A stretch of 64,000 bases of DNA from Pseudomonadota bacterium (GCA_024228935.1 JAAESX010000280.1:1-64000); one strand, 5' to 3'; positions 8,504 through 20,164 are shown, counted from the stretch's first letter. Notes: a model not told the origin generated them from the sequence alone. Program-made: numbers and translations.

Positions 8504-9652
8504 ATGCTGACCCTACTCCTGGCCTGCACCTCGCCCGTCGGGGACTCGTCCGAGCCGCTCGTGGACTCGTCGCCAGAGGTCGAAGACTCGCCGGTGGACT
8601 CCGAGCACGTGGGGTCCTGCGGTGAGCTTGAGGAGCCGGCGGCCGAGCTGACGCTGCCGGCCGTGGAGCTGTCTAGCGACGTCACCTGGACGCTCGACTT
8701 CGACGAGACGGCCGAGGCGGCGGGGCTCTTCGACTGCTCGTACCGCCGGACGTACGAGGGGCTCGAGCGGCTCGACCGCGGCTACCTGTGCCCGGACTGC
8801 GACCACTTCACGGGCGGCACGGCCACGATGCAAGAAGGGCTGGACTGCTTCGAGCAGATCAGCTCCGCGGGCGCCGAGCGTCCGGAGTGGTGGGGCTGGA
8901 ACGACGAGGCGATCTTCCGGACCAGCGGCTCGAACTACCGCCTGGGCCAGGTGACGGACGTCGAGGTGGTCTGGGAGGGCCAGTCGGCGAGCTTCACCTG
9001 GGGCAGCGTGAGCGAGCTCTCCGACGGCGGCCTGATGGATCTGGCGGCGGTCGGGACGATGTCGTACCGCGAGAGCGAGACCCTGCTGCCGGACCCGTGG
9101 GCGCCTCGCCAGACCCCCTACGTCGGCGGCTGGCCCCAGGACGACCCGGGCGATCTCGAGTTGGACTACGACCTGGAGATCGGCTCGACGTTCCCCAACG
9201 TGCGCCTGCTCGATCAGTGCCAGGACACCGTCGACCTTTGGGACTTCCACGGGCGCTGGCTCGTCATCGACAGCTCGCAGCCGAACTGCGGACCGTGCCA
9301 GGCGATGGCCGCGGACTTCGGCGCGCTGCAGGAAGAACTGGCCGCCGAGGGCATCGACGCCCAGATGGTGACCTACATGGGTGTGAGCCTGTCCGACCCG
9401 CTCCAGCCCGCCGACCCGGAGACCATCGATCTCTGGATCGAGACCTATGGCTCGCATGGGCCCGTCTTCCAGGACGAGGGCTTCGCGTACGCCGTCTTCA
9501 ACGACGACCTACAGGAGATCAGCGGCGACGACAGCTTCGGCTGGCCGGCCTGGGTGCTGGTCGGGCCGGACATGAAGGTGGTCGACGGCTTCATCGGGTA
9601 CGGCGGCTTCGACGACGTCGCCGCGACCATCCGGGCGGCCGAGGGCGGATGA
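8504..9652 (+). CDS. Thioredoxin-like (TlpA/redoxin) lipoprotein
   Basis: 382 aa. MLTLLLAC is an extremely short lipoprotein signal (Cys 8), followed by an Asp/Ser/Glu linker. Residues 20-220 are a domain I do not recognise. Residues about 222-382 are a thioredoxin-fold redoxin: GSTFPNVRLLDQ, WLVIDSSQ, the active-site CGPC at 262-265, and GWPAWVLVG, which supplies the cis-Pro loop. Probably an envelope-anchored thiol-disulfide oxidoreductase. Its stop overlaps the start of the glycosyltransferase-radical SAM gene (ATGA), so the two are translationally coupled and may share a pathway. An in-frame hydrophobic reading continues upstream but offers no usable start codon. Confidence 0.78.
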   Translation: MLTLLLACTSPVGDSSEPLVDSSPEVEDSPVDSEHVGSCGELEEPAAELTLPAVELSSDVTWTLDFDETAEAAGLFDCSYRRTYEGLERLDRGYLCPDCDHFTGGTATMQEGLDCFEQISSAGAERPEWWGWNDEAIFRTSGSNYRLGQVTDVEVVWEGQSASFTWGSVSELSDGGLMDLAAVGTMSYRESETLLPDPWAPRQTPYVGGWPQDDPGDLELDYDLEIGSTFPNVRLLDQCQDTVDLWDFHGRWLVIDSSQPNCGPCQAMAADFGALQEELAAEGIDAQMVTYMGVSLSDPLQPADPETIDLWIETYGSHGPVFQDEGFAYAVFNDDLQEISGDDSFGWPAWVLVGPDMKVVDGFIGYGGFDDVAATIRAAEGG

Positions 9653-11922
9653 ACGCGGTCCTGCCCGGGCTCCGCATCGCCATCGTGACGCGGGGCGACC
9701 TGTACCCGACGAACCATGGCGCGGCCGTGAAGATCGTCCGGACGGCCGAGTACCTGTCGTTGCTCGGCGCGAGCGTGTTCGTGGTGACCGACGACAAGGA
9801 CCACTACCTGGCCTACGAGGACGGTCGGGTGCGCGAGGTCCCCTACGGACGCCGGTTCCGAGCCGCCCAGGAGTGGCCCGTCCTCGGTCGCTGGCCCGCG
9901 CTGGCCGAGCGGGTCGCGGCGCGCGTGGGCTACCCGAGCGAAGAGCTCTTCATGTACCGGCCGCAGTTCGACCCGCAGTGGTGGAGCCGGGTGCTGTACG
10001 TCGGCGCCAAGGAACAGATCGACGTCTTCCAGGCTGAGTTCCCCGGGTACGGCCTTCCGTGCTGGCTCGCCGCGAAGACCTTCGACGCGCGCTGCTCCAT
10101 CGTCCAGCACAACGTCGAGTGGGACCGGCTCGAGGACGTGACGGGCCTGTCGGGCTCGGAGCTCCGACGGGTTCGGGATCTCGAGCTGTTCGCGCTGCGG
10201 CGAGCCGACGAGGTCATCGCCGTGAGCCTCGACGACCGTGTCCGCATGGTCGAGGCCGGCATCGACGACGACAAGATCACGGTCCTGCCGCATGGCGTCG
10301 ACACGCTGAGCTACCAGGCGGATCGGGGCCGGATGCTGCGGTACGGACTGGGGTTCTCGCCCGAGACGCCGCTGTTGTTCTTCCACGGCACGCTGCACTA
10401 CTGGCCGAACACCCAGGCGGTCCAGTTCATCGCCGAGGAGCTGCTGCCGCGCCTCGAGAAGCAGGTCCCGGACGTCCAGTGCGTCATCGCCGGCCTGTCG
10501 CCGCCGACCTACTACGCCCATCCGCGCATCACGTTCACCGGCCCCGTGGACGACCTGCCCCGCTGGATCCAGGCCGCGGACGTCTGCCTGTGCCCGGTCC
10601 CGAGCGGCGGCGGCACCCGGATGAAGCTCCTGGAGTACTTCGCCGCCGGCAAGGCCTGCGTCTCGATGACCAAGGGCGCCGAGGGCATCCGCTACACGGC
10701 CGGCCACGAGCTGGCCATCGCCGACGAGCCGCAGGCGTTCTCGGATGCCGTCGCGGGGCTCCTGCGCGACCCGGCCGAGCGGGCGCGTATGGGCCGAGCC
10801 GCTCGCGAGTTCGTCGGGTTCTACGACTGGACACCCATCGCCCGGCGGTACATCGATCTGTACCGAGGCACCGGTCGAGGAGGGGACTACAACGACGAGG
10901 TGGTCACCGCCCGGTCCGGAGGTCGCGCACCCGAGTCGGCGGTCGCGCTGCCCCACGACGTCGACGCCATCGAGGCTCACCTCCCCGTGCGCGAGCCGAG
11001 CAAGCCCCGCACGCTGCTGCTCCTGGTCAACCGTGGCTGCAACCTGCGCTGCTCGTTCTGCGACCTGTGGGACGACCCGCAGTCGATGCCGATCGAGCGA
11101 GCCATCGCCTTGCTCGACGAGGCCGTCGCCATCGAGACGAAGACGCTGGTCATCACGGGCGGCGAGCCGTTCATGTACAAGCCGCTCTTCCAGCTGGTGC
11201 GGGCGGCGAAGGAGCGGGGGCTCTCGGTCAACATCACGACCAACGGGACGCTGATCGAGAAGCGCTGGGACGAGCTCGTGGACAGCGGCGTGGACTCGCT
11301 GTCGGTGTCACTCGACGGCCTGAAGGAGACCCACGAGCGCATCCGAGGCCAGGACGGCTGCCACACGCGCACGTGGAAGGGCATCCGGAAGCTGCGCGCG
11401 GACTCGGGCATCGGGCTGTCGGTCTACTTCGTGGTGACCAGCGAGAACATCGACGAGCTGCTGCCGGTGTACGAGCAGGCGCGCGAGATCGAAGCCGGCT
11501 TCGACTTCTGGCCGGTGAACGACGCCGAGGATCTGTACCTGGAGAGCGAGGCCGACCGGGCGAAGTACGAGGCCGCGGTCGACCACATCGCGCGGGATGT
11601 CGCCCACGTCCGCGAGAGGGCGCTGTTCGACAAGGAGGGGCTCGCCTACCACCAGGGCGGCGTCGGGCGGGTGCGCTGCCTGGGGCTCGTCGATCAGTAC
11701 GGCGTCACGTACGAGGGCGACCTGTTGCCCTGCTGTGTCTGGGGCGGCGAGGACCTGCGGGTCGGCAACGTGTTCGAGACGCCGCTGTCCGAGCTCTGGA
11801 CGAGCGAGCGCGTGCAGTCGTTCCGGACGGGGATGCACGCCGAGGGGTGTACGGCGGGGTGCTTCAACCACTCGCTGTACGAGTACACGCGGAGCACGGG
11901 GGAGAGCTTCCGGGTGGACTGA
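9649..11922 (+). CDS. Fusion of GT4 glycosyltransferase and radical SAM/SPASM enzyme
   Basis: 757 aa from the ATG overlapping the previous stop. Residues 1-410 are a GT-B fold family 4 glycosyltransferase: LRIAIVTRGDLYPTNHGAAV, HNVEWDRLED, VLPHGVDT, LFFHGTLHYWPN and the donor-site segment GGGTRMKLLEYFAAGKACV. A linker (about 415-450) leads to a radical SAM domain with CNLRCSFC (C464, C468, C471), ITGGEPF and SVSLDGLKETHE. The C-terminal end has SPASM-type cysteines C677, C695, C696, C734 and C738, with VGNVFETPLSELW between. Both parts look intact. No precursor peptide gene is evident beside it; the substrate is unknown. Confidence 0.85.
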   Translation: MNAVLPGLRIAIVTRGDLYPTNHGAAVKIVRTAEYLSLLGASVFVVTDDKDHYLAYEDGRVREVPYGRRFRAAQEWPVLGRWPALAERVAARVGYPSEELFMYRPQFDPQWWSRVLYVGAKEQIDVFQAEFPGYGLPCWLAAKTFDARCSIVQHNVEWDRLEDVTGLSGSELRRVRDLELFALRRADEVIAVSLDDRVRMVEAGIDDDKITVLPHGVDTLSYQADRGRMLRYGLGFSPETPLLFFHGTLHYWPNTQAVQFIAEELLPRLEKQVPDVQCVIAGLSPPTYYAHPRITFTGPVDDLPRWIQAADVCLCPVPSGGGTRMKLLEYFAAGKACVSMTKGAEGIRYTAGHELAIADEPQAFSDAVAGLLRDPAERARMGRAAREFVGFYDWTPIARRYIDLYRGTGRGGDYNDEVVTARSGGRAPESAVALPHDVDAIEAHLPVREPSKPRTLLLLVNRGCNLRCSFCDLWDDPQSMPIERAIALLDEAVAIETKTLVITGGEPFMYKPLFQLVRAAKERGLSVNITTNGTLIEKRWDELVDSGVDSLSVSLDGLKETHERIRGQDGCHTRTWKGIRKLRADSGIGLSVYFVVTSENIDELLPVYEQAREIEAGFDFWPVNDAEDLYLESEADRAKYEAAVDHIARDVAHVRERALFDKEGLAYHQGGVGRVRCLGLVDQYGVTYEGDLLPCCVWGGEDLRVGNVFETPLSELWTSERVQSFRTGMHAEGCTAGCFNHSLYEYTRSTGESFRVD

Positions 11923-11950
11923 GGTGGTCGAGGCGGGCGGCCTGGAGCGC

Positions 11951-12066
11951 GCAGTTGGGTGCGAACTGCTCAGATCGCGCAGTTGGGTGCGAACTGCTCA
12001 GATCGCGCAGTTGGGTGCGAACTGCCCAGATCGCGCAGTTGGGTGCGAACTGCTCAGATCGCGCAG
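11951..12066. repeat. Tandem 28-bp hairpin repeat array between convergent genes
   Basis: Four exact-period units begin at 11951, 11979, 12007 and 12035, with a partial fifth at about 12061. Each unit holds GCAGTTGGGTGCGAACTGC, whose arms GCAGTT/AACTGC form a 6-bp stem around GGGTGCG, followed by TCAGATCGC (CCAGATCGC in unit 3). The right arm of one unit can also pair with the left arm of the next. The array fills most of the gap between the convergent genes ending at 11922 and 12074. A single core copy occurs at 20130-20148, also between convergent genes. Possible roles are bidirectional terminator or REP-like element. Confidence 0.85.
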
Positions 12067-12073
12067 CCCTCGC

Positions 12074-12727
12074 TCAGCCCTCGCTCAGCCGCCAGAGCTC
12101 ACGCCCGCTGATGGCCTCGTTCTTGTGCAGCCCATCCCGCAGGAGGACCGCCATCGCCCGCGCGACGTAGTCCACCGGGATGCCGTTGACGTCGTCGACG
12201 ACCCCGCGGAGACCCGGGACGTGCCGAAGCGGCGTCATCCAGCCCGTCATCGAGGACCCACGCCCGTTGCCGTACAGCGCGCTGGGGCGGGTGATGGTCC
12301 AGGGGATGCCCGACTCCATCACGACCTTCTCGGCCTGTCGCTTGGCCTCGGAGTACGCGCCCGGTACCCAGTCCGCTCCCAGGCTCGTCATCAGCACGAT
12401 GTGCTCGACGCCGTTGGCCTTGGCCGCCTCGACGAGCGAGACCGCCGTGCCCACGTCCGAGCTGGCGTAGGTGTCGCCAGCCGCGAACCGCTTCTTCATC
12501 GTGCCGATCATCGACACCACGCCGTGGCAGCCCGCCATCGCCGAGCGCAGCGCGTCGGCGTCGGCCAGGTCGAACAGCGCGGGCTCGGGCCCGTTTGGCT
12601 GCTGCGTCCGGTACTTGGCCTCGCTCTGCGGGCGCACGTGCACGACTTGCTCGAGCCCGAGCTCGATCGCGATGCGCACGAACGACTGACCCGTCGCCCC
12701 GGTCGCGCCGCCTACGAAGATCTTCAT
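12074..12727 (-). CDS. Atypical SDR / NAD(P)H-binding protein (NmrA-like)
   Basis: 217 aa. The N-terminal dinucleotide-binding loop VGGATGATGQSFV, the strand ending VVSMIGT, VLMTSLGAD, and the YSEAKRQAEKVV motif with Tyr and Lys spaced as in extended SDRs mark an NAD(P)-binding Rossmann protein of the NmrA/HSCARG or complex I assembly-like type. ITRPSALYGNG matches the family's post-motif segment. It starts inside an ATGA overlap with the end of rnhA, so the two genes are coupled. The stop region is duplicated (GAGCGAGGGCT twice) where it meets the repeat array. Substrate unknown. Confidence 0.82.
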   Translation of the reverse strand: MKIFVGGATGATGQSFVRIAIELGLEQVVHVRPQSEAKYRTQQPNGPEPALFDLADADALRSAMAGCHGVVSMIGTMKKRFAAGDTYASSDVGTAVSLVEAAKANGVEHIVLMTSLGADWVPGAYSEAKRQAEKVVMESGIPWTITRPSALYGNGRGSSMTGWMTPLRHVPGLRGVVDDVNGIPVDYVARAMAVLLRDGLHKNEAISGRELWRLSEG

Positions 12728-13464
12728 CCGGACTGCCGGGCCCCGAGCGTCGCCAGCTCGTCGGCGCGCTCGTTCTCGGGCACGCCGACGTGCCCGGCGA
12801 CCCAGTTGATCTCCAGGTTCGGCCAGTCCTTCAGGCGCCCCCGGATCTCCAGGATGAGCTCGCGGTTGGCCTTGGCCTTCCAGCCCTGGGCCAGCACACC
12901 CATCGTGTACTTGCTGTCGGTGAACAGCGCGATGGTGGCGTCCTTGGGGACCTCGCCCTGCTCCAGCAGATCGAGCGCCATGCCCACGGCCGTCAGCTCG
13001 CCGACGTTGTTCGTCGCGATCCCGAGCGCCTTGCTCTTCTCGAGCGTCGGCCCACCGGCGATGTTGACCACCGCGCCGCTGCCAGCCGGGCCTGGGTTCC
13101 CGTGGCAGGCCCCATCGGTGAACACCAGGTGCGTGCCCTCGGGCAGCGCGTCGATGCGCGACCGAGCGTCCGCTTTCGCCGCCCGCGCCTGGGCCGCCGT
13201 CCGCGTGCCGGCCGAGCCGAAGCCCGAGCCCCTCGAGGAGCTCTTCTTCTTCTTCGCGTCGTCCGCGGAGACGCCGTCGGGAAGCTCCTTCACGGGCGAT
13301 CCGCTCGCTCGGGAGATTCCTCGTGTTCCGCCCCGATAGATCTTGGCGCCGGCCTTGGGCGAGTAGCGGATGGGCGTCCGCCCGCCCTCGCTGATCAACG
13401 CGCCGTCCGCACCGACCTCGGCCCAGACACTCTTTCCCTTGAACTCGACTTCGACCCATGCCAT
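12724..13464 (-). CDS. rnhA: Ribonuclease HI with N-terminal extension
   Basis: 246 aa. The RNase H fold occupies residues about 110-246 and keeps every catalytic residue: D117 in FTDGACHGNPGP, E156 in NNVGELTAV, D183 in FTDSKYTM, H225 in VAGHVGVPEN and D235. It cuts RNA in RNA-DNA hybrids. The first 110 residues are extra: a basic, Gly-rich segment with GRTPIRYSPKAG and a KKKKSSSRGSG stretch, which might bind nucleic acid but is not the usual hybrid-binding domain. The ATG at 13464 has no clear ribosome site. The downstream gene overlaps by 4 nt. Confidence 0.93.
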   Translation of the reverse strand: MAWVEVEFKGKSVWAEVGADGALISEGGRTPIRYSPKAGAKIYRGGTRGISRASGSPVKELPDGVSADDAKKKKSSSRGSGFGSAGTRTAAQARAAKADARSRIDALPEGTHLVFTDGACHGNPGPAGSGAVVNIAGGPTLEKSKALGIATNNVGELTAVGMALDLLEQGEVPKDATIALFTDSKYTMGVLAQGWKAKANRELILEIRGRLKDWPNLEINWVAGHVGVPENERADELATLGARQSG

Positions 13465-13497
13465 CGACCCGGTCTAACGCGTGGCACGCTTGGGACC

Positions 13498-15180
<1,683 letters not shown>

Positions 15181-15183
15181 CGG

Positions 15184-16950
15184 TCAGCTCCGTCGGCGGC
15201 GCAGCGCGATGGCGGCGAACAACAGCACGCCGAAGCCCAGCATCGATGAGGGTCCACTGGCGCAGCCACAGCCGGGGTCGTCTCCGCCGGGCTCACCGGT
15301 GTCCACGGGCTCGGCCGTGTCGGCCTCGGACTCGGTCGGCTCGTCGGTGTCGGCGGGGCTGTCACAAGGCAGGTCCTCGCCGTCGCAGTCCTGGTAGATG
15401 CCGTCGCCGCAGACCTCGGTCCCGTCGGGGTGGCTCTCGGGGTCGTCGTCGTCGCAGTCGCCGGCCTCGGTGACGTAGCCGGACTCGGCTTCGCACAGGA
15501 TCTGGCCCGCCGCCTCGTCGCCGTCCGGGTAGAACGTCGCGTCGGCCTCACCCACGTCGTCGTCGTCGTCGTCGTCGCAGTCGTCCGCCGCGCAGACGCC
15601 GTCGTCGTCGCACGACCCGTCGAAGACGTAGGCGGAGCCGCTCTGTTCGCCCAGGTCGTCGTCGTTCGGCGAGCCCACGATGACGTCGGCGTGGCCGTCC
15701 GCGTTGAAGTCTGCGCCGCCGACCGAGTACCCGAACTGGTCGCTGGCCGCGCCGTCCGAGGCCAGGAGGATGCGCTCGGTCGATGCCGAGATTCCCGTCG
15801 CGCTGCCCAGGTAGACGTAGGCGGCCCCGTTCCCCGCCGCGACCTGCGCCCCGACAACCAGGTCGTCGAACCCGTCGCCGTTGGTGTCGCCCGGTCCGAA
15901 GACGTCGCTGCCGAAGTACCAGATGTCGCCTGCATCCGACGCCATCAGCTTGACCTCGGTGTTGGCGTCGACCTCGCTCGCGCTGCCCCGGTACACGTAG
16001 ACCACGCCGGCGCCGTCGCCCCCGGTGTCCTCGCCCGTCGCGGCGATGGCGACGTCGTCGTAGCGGTCGCCGTCGCTGTCGCCCAGGCCCACGACCTTGT
16101 TGCCGAAGAAGTCCATGAACTCGACGTCCGAGGCCGTCAGGTACTGCTCGCGGCTCACATCCAGGCCGGTCGCCGAGCCGTAGTAGAAGAACGCCGCCCG
16201 GAGCGGTTGTCGACGTCGGGGTCGTAGACGGCGCCGACGCCCAGGTCGTCGTACCCGTCTCCGTCGACGTCGCCGACGCCGCTCGCGTACCGACCGAATC
16301 CGTGGCTGGTGGTGTCGGAGTCCAGCTGCAGCTCGGTGCTGGCGTCCAGGCCCGTGGCCGAGCCGTAGTAGACGTACGCCGCGCCCGAGTTCGAGTTCTG
16401 CCCGTCCGCCGTGAAGACGACGTCGCCGAACCCGTCGGCGCTCAGGTCGCCGGCCGAGACGACGACGTTCGCGTAGTCGTCGTTCGCGTCCCCGTCGCTC
16501 GCCAGGAGCTTCTGCTCCCGGCTGTCGTCGATGCCTGTTGCCGTAGACGTACGCTGAGCCGGACCGGTAGCCGTTGTCGCCGTCCTCGCCCGCGCCCACG
16601 AGCACGTCGTCGAAGCCGTCTCCGTCGATGTCTCCGCCCGCTCCGACCCCCCAGCCGAAGTAGTCGTACGCGACCCCATCGCTGGCCTGGAGCTTCTGCT
16701 CGGTCGAGGCATCGAGTCCTGTCGCCGAGCCGTAGTAGACGTAGGCCGCCTCCTCGGAGTTGGCGCCCAGGATCGTGTCCGGGAAGCCGTCGACGTCTCC
16801 AGCCCCCGCCACCGGGTAGCCGAAGTGGTCCTGGAACCCGCCGTCGCTGGCGTTGAGCTTCAGGTCCTCGGTGCCCGTCGCGATGCCCTTGGCGGAGACC
16901 GCGGCGAGAGGAGAGGGGGACGACGAGCAGGCGAGGAGGAGAGTGAGCAT
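15184..16950 (-). CDS. FG-GAP repeat surface protein with MYXO-CTERM tail; two frameshifts
   Basis: Reads as 588 aa. It starts with MLTLLLAC (Cys 8), carries seven or so FG-GAP repeats (pattern GYSVGGADFNADGHADVIVG, then AYVYYGSATG) forming a beta-propeller, a MopE-like Asp segment (DGSCDDDGVCAADDCDDDDDD), a Thr/Asp/Glu linker, and GCGCASGP + hydrophobic helix + RRRR. Between about 16543 and 16199 the repeats continue in another frame: one repeat lost 8 nt at the 16542/16543 junction, and a G run (16197-16199) is one short, which restores frame. The displaced 113 codons contain no stop. Either assembly errors or genuine compensating mutations. Confidence 0.75.
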   Translation of the reverse strand: MLTLLLACSSSPSPLAAVSAKGIATGTEDLKLNASDGGFQDHFGYPVAGAGDVDGFPDTILGANSEEAAYVYYGSATGLDASTEQKLQASDGVAYDYFGWGVGAGGDIDGDGFDDVLVGAGEDGDNGYRSGSAYVYGNRHRRQPGAEAPGERRGRERRLRERRRLGRRPERRRVRRRRLHGGRAELELGRGVRLLRLGHGPGRQHRAAAGLRHHQPRIRSVRERRRRRRRRRVRRPGRRRRLRPRRRQPLRAAFFYYGSATGLDVSREQYLTASDVEFMDFFGNKVVGLGDSDGDRYDDVAIAATGEDTGGDGAGVVYVYRGSASEVDANTEVKLMASDAGDIWYFGSDVFGPGDTNGDGFDDLVVGAQVAAGNGAAYVYLGSATGISASTERILLASDGAASDQFGYSVGGADFNADGHADVIVGSPNDDDLGEQSGSAYVFDGSCDDDGVCAADDCDDDDDDDVGEADATFYPDGDEAAGQILCEAESGYVTEAGDCDDDDPESHPDGTEVCGDGIYQDCDGEDLPCDSPADTDEPTESEADTAEPVDTGEPGGDDPGCGCASGPSSMLGFGVLLFAAIALRRRRS

Positions 16951-17024
16951 GCCGGGAATCTGCCCTGGAACGCGTCTCGGCGAATCCCCCCACGGTCCTA
17001 CACGTCGTCGGCTTCGGAGGGCGA

Positions 17025-17030
17025 TATGGC
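17025..17030 (+). promoter_or_regulatory. Candidate -10 element (TATGGC)
   Basis: TATGGC ends 6 nt before the GTG start at 17037. GGAGG (17017-17021) is 15 nt from that GTG, too far for a normal ribosome site, so a leaderless start is possible. Weak match to the consensus. Confidence 0.3.
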
Positions 17031-17036
17031 GCTGTC

Positions 17037-18805
<1,769 letters not shown>

Positions 18806-18809
<4 letters not shown>

Positions 18810-19423
18810 AGGTCCTGGGTCTCGATGAAGCCGGTCGCGGCTGTGTCCTCGGGCCGCTCGTGGTGGGCGGGTTCTGCTGCGAGGACGACCAGTTCGACGC
18901 GCTCACGGCCGCGGGCGCCGACGACAGCAAGGCGCTCACAAAGAAGAAGCGTGTCGCCGCGATGCCGAAGCTCGAGAAGCTCGGCGACTGGAAGCTCGAG
19001 TTCGTCGAGCCCGCCGAGATCGACGCCGGCAACATGAATACGCTCGAAGAGCACGCGTTCGCCAGGCTCATCGAGCACTTCCAGCCCGACCACGTGATCA
19101 TCGACGCGCCGGTGCACCCCCGCGGTGTCCCGAACTTCGAGAAGCGCCTGCGCGCGCTCCTGACCATCCAGCCCACGATGCGCATCGAGCCGAAGGCCGA
19201 CGCCAACTACGCGCCCGTCGGGGCCGCGAGCATCTTCGCGAAGGTCCACCGCGATGCCCGCATCACCGAGCTCGGTGAGGTCGGCAGCGGGTACCCCAGC
19301 GACCCGAAGACCCGGGCCTGGCTCAAGGGCTTCATCGCCCGCGACGAGCCGTTCCCGGACTCCGTCCGCACGCGCTGGGGCACGATCGAGAACCTGCGGC
19401 TCGAGCAGCAGGAGCTGTTCTGA
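18806..19423 (+). CDS. rnhB: Ribonuclease HII, archaeal/eukaryal-type sequence
   Basis: 205 aa from GTG overlapping the ABC gene stop. Active-site residues are D7 and E8 in LGLDEAGRG, D100 in VIIDAPVHP and D132 in EPKADANY. It removes RNA primers and single ribonucleotides from DNA. The later motifs, GAASIFAKVHRD, GSGYPSDPKTRAWL and FPDSVRTRWGTIENL, are those of archaeal/eukaryal RNase HII rather than the usual bacterial RnhB, which suggests ancient transfer or a divergent bacterial lineage. The following glycosyltransferase starts inside a CTGA overlap with this stop. Confidence 0.92.
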
Positions 19424-20115
19424 GGCCGGCGCTCGGCCTGGCGATCCCGCTCTACGACGAAGAGGAGCTCGTCGCCGACACGGTCGGGGCCATCCTGCAG
19501 GCGCTGACGGACGCGCACATCCCCCACCGGCTGGCGCTGGTGAACAACGGGTCGACCGATGGCACCCCGGCGCTCATCAACCGGCTGGCGCTGAAGCACG
19601 ACGCCGTCTCGGCGCTGCACCTGGCGGAGAACGCGGGGTACGGCGGCGGCATCCTGGCCGGGATGAACTCGCTGGACACGCCGGTCGTCGGTTGGTGCTG
19701 GGGGGACGGCCAGACCGCGCCCCAGGTGCTGGTCGCGGCCTGGCAGAAGCTCGTCGACGAGCAACTCGACCTCGTGAAGTCCAATCGGGTCGAGCGGCGG
19801 GACGGGAACCAGCGGCGGTTCATCACGACGACCTACAACGCGGTCATGCGGCACGGCTTCGGGCTCGACACGGACGACGTGAACGGCTGCCCCAAGCTCA
19901 TGACGGCGCGGGCCTACGACGCGCTCCAGCTGCGGTCCCTGGACTGGTTCCTGGACCCCGAGTGCATGCTCCGCGCGGTCGAACTCGGCCTGGACTGGGG
20001 CGAGGTCGAAGCGGTCATGCTCGCGCGCCAGGGCGGCGTCTCCAAGGTGCGCGGCTCGACGGTCCGCGAGTTCCTCGAGCACCTGTGGGCGTGGAAGGGC
20101 GGCTGGCGGCCCTGA
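19420..20115 (+). CDS. Family 2 glycosyltransferase, CTG start likely
   Basis: 231 aa. GT-A fold of the dolichol-phosphate mannosyltransferase kind: LAIPLYDEEELV, VNNGSTDGTPALI, LAENAGYGGGILAG and a donor-site segment WCWGDGQTAPQVL where the usual DADGQ is changed. No membrane helices follow, so a soluble or peripheral enzyme. Homology begins immediately after the rnhB stop, far upstream of the first in-frame ATG (19540). The best start is CTG at 19420, within CTGA, 5 nt after GGAG (19411-19414). Acceptor unknown; a role in glycolipid or surface glycan synthesis is inferred. Confidence 0.8.
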   Translation: MRPALGLAIPLYDEEELVADTVGAILQALTDAHIPHRLALVNNGSTDGTPALINRLALKHDAVSALHLAENAGYGGGILAGMNSLDTPVVGWCWGDGQTAPQVLVAAWQKLVDEQLDLVKSNRVERRDGNQRRFITTTYNAVMRHGFGLDTDDVNGCPKLMTARAYDALQLRSLDWFLDPECMLRAVELGLDWGEVEAVMLARQGGVSKVRGSTVREFLEHLWAWKGGWRP

Positions 20116-20129
20116 GGTCGCGTCACGTG

Positions 20130-20148
20130 GCAGTTGGGTGCGAACTGC
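20130..20148. repeat. Solitary copy of the GCAGTT/AACTGC hairpin
   Basis: GCAGTTGGGTGCGAACTGC, identical to the core of the array at 11951-12066, sits 14 nt after one convergent gene and 16 nt before the end of the other. Its sequence 3' of the hairpin (CCGAGCG) differs from the array spacer. Confidence 0.8.
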
Positions 20149-20164
20149 CCGAGCGCGACTCTCG

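Noticed and set aside
11951..12066. A CRISPR array.
   Set aside because: Units are contiguous with a constant 9-nt spacer that repeats unchanged; there are no unique spacers and no cas genes in the window.
12727..13459. A 461-codon version of the NAD(P)-binding protein extending through rnhA.
   Set aside because: The extension is the rnhA gene in another frame; the ATGA overlap at 12724-12727 and the VGGATGATG motif at the very start mark the true N terminus.
15184..16950. Programmed frameshifting in the FG-GAP gene.
   Set aside because: One site is an 8-nt loss, and no slippery heptamer with a downstream structure is apparent; errors or compensating indels fit better.
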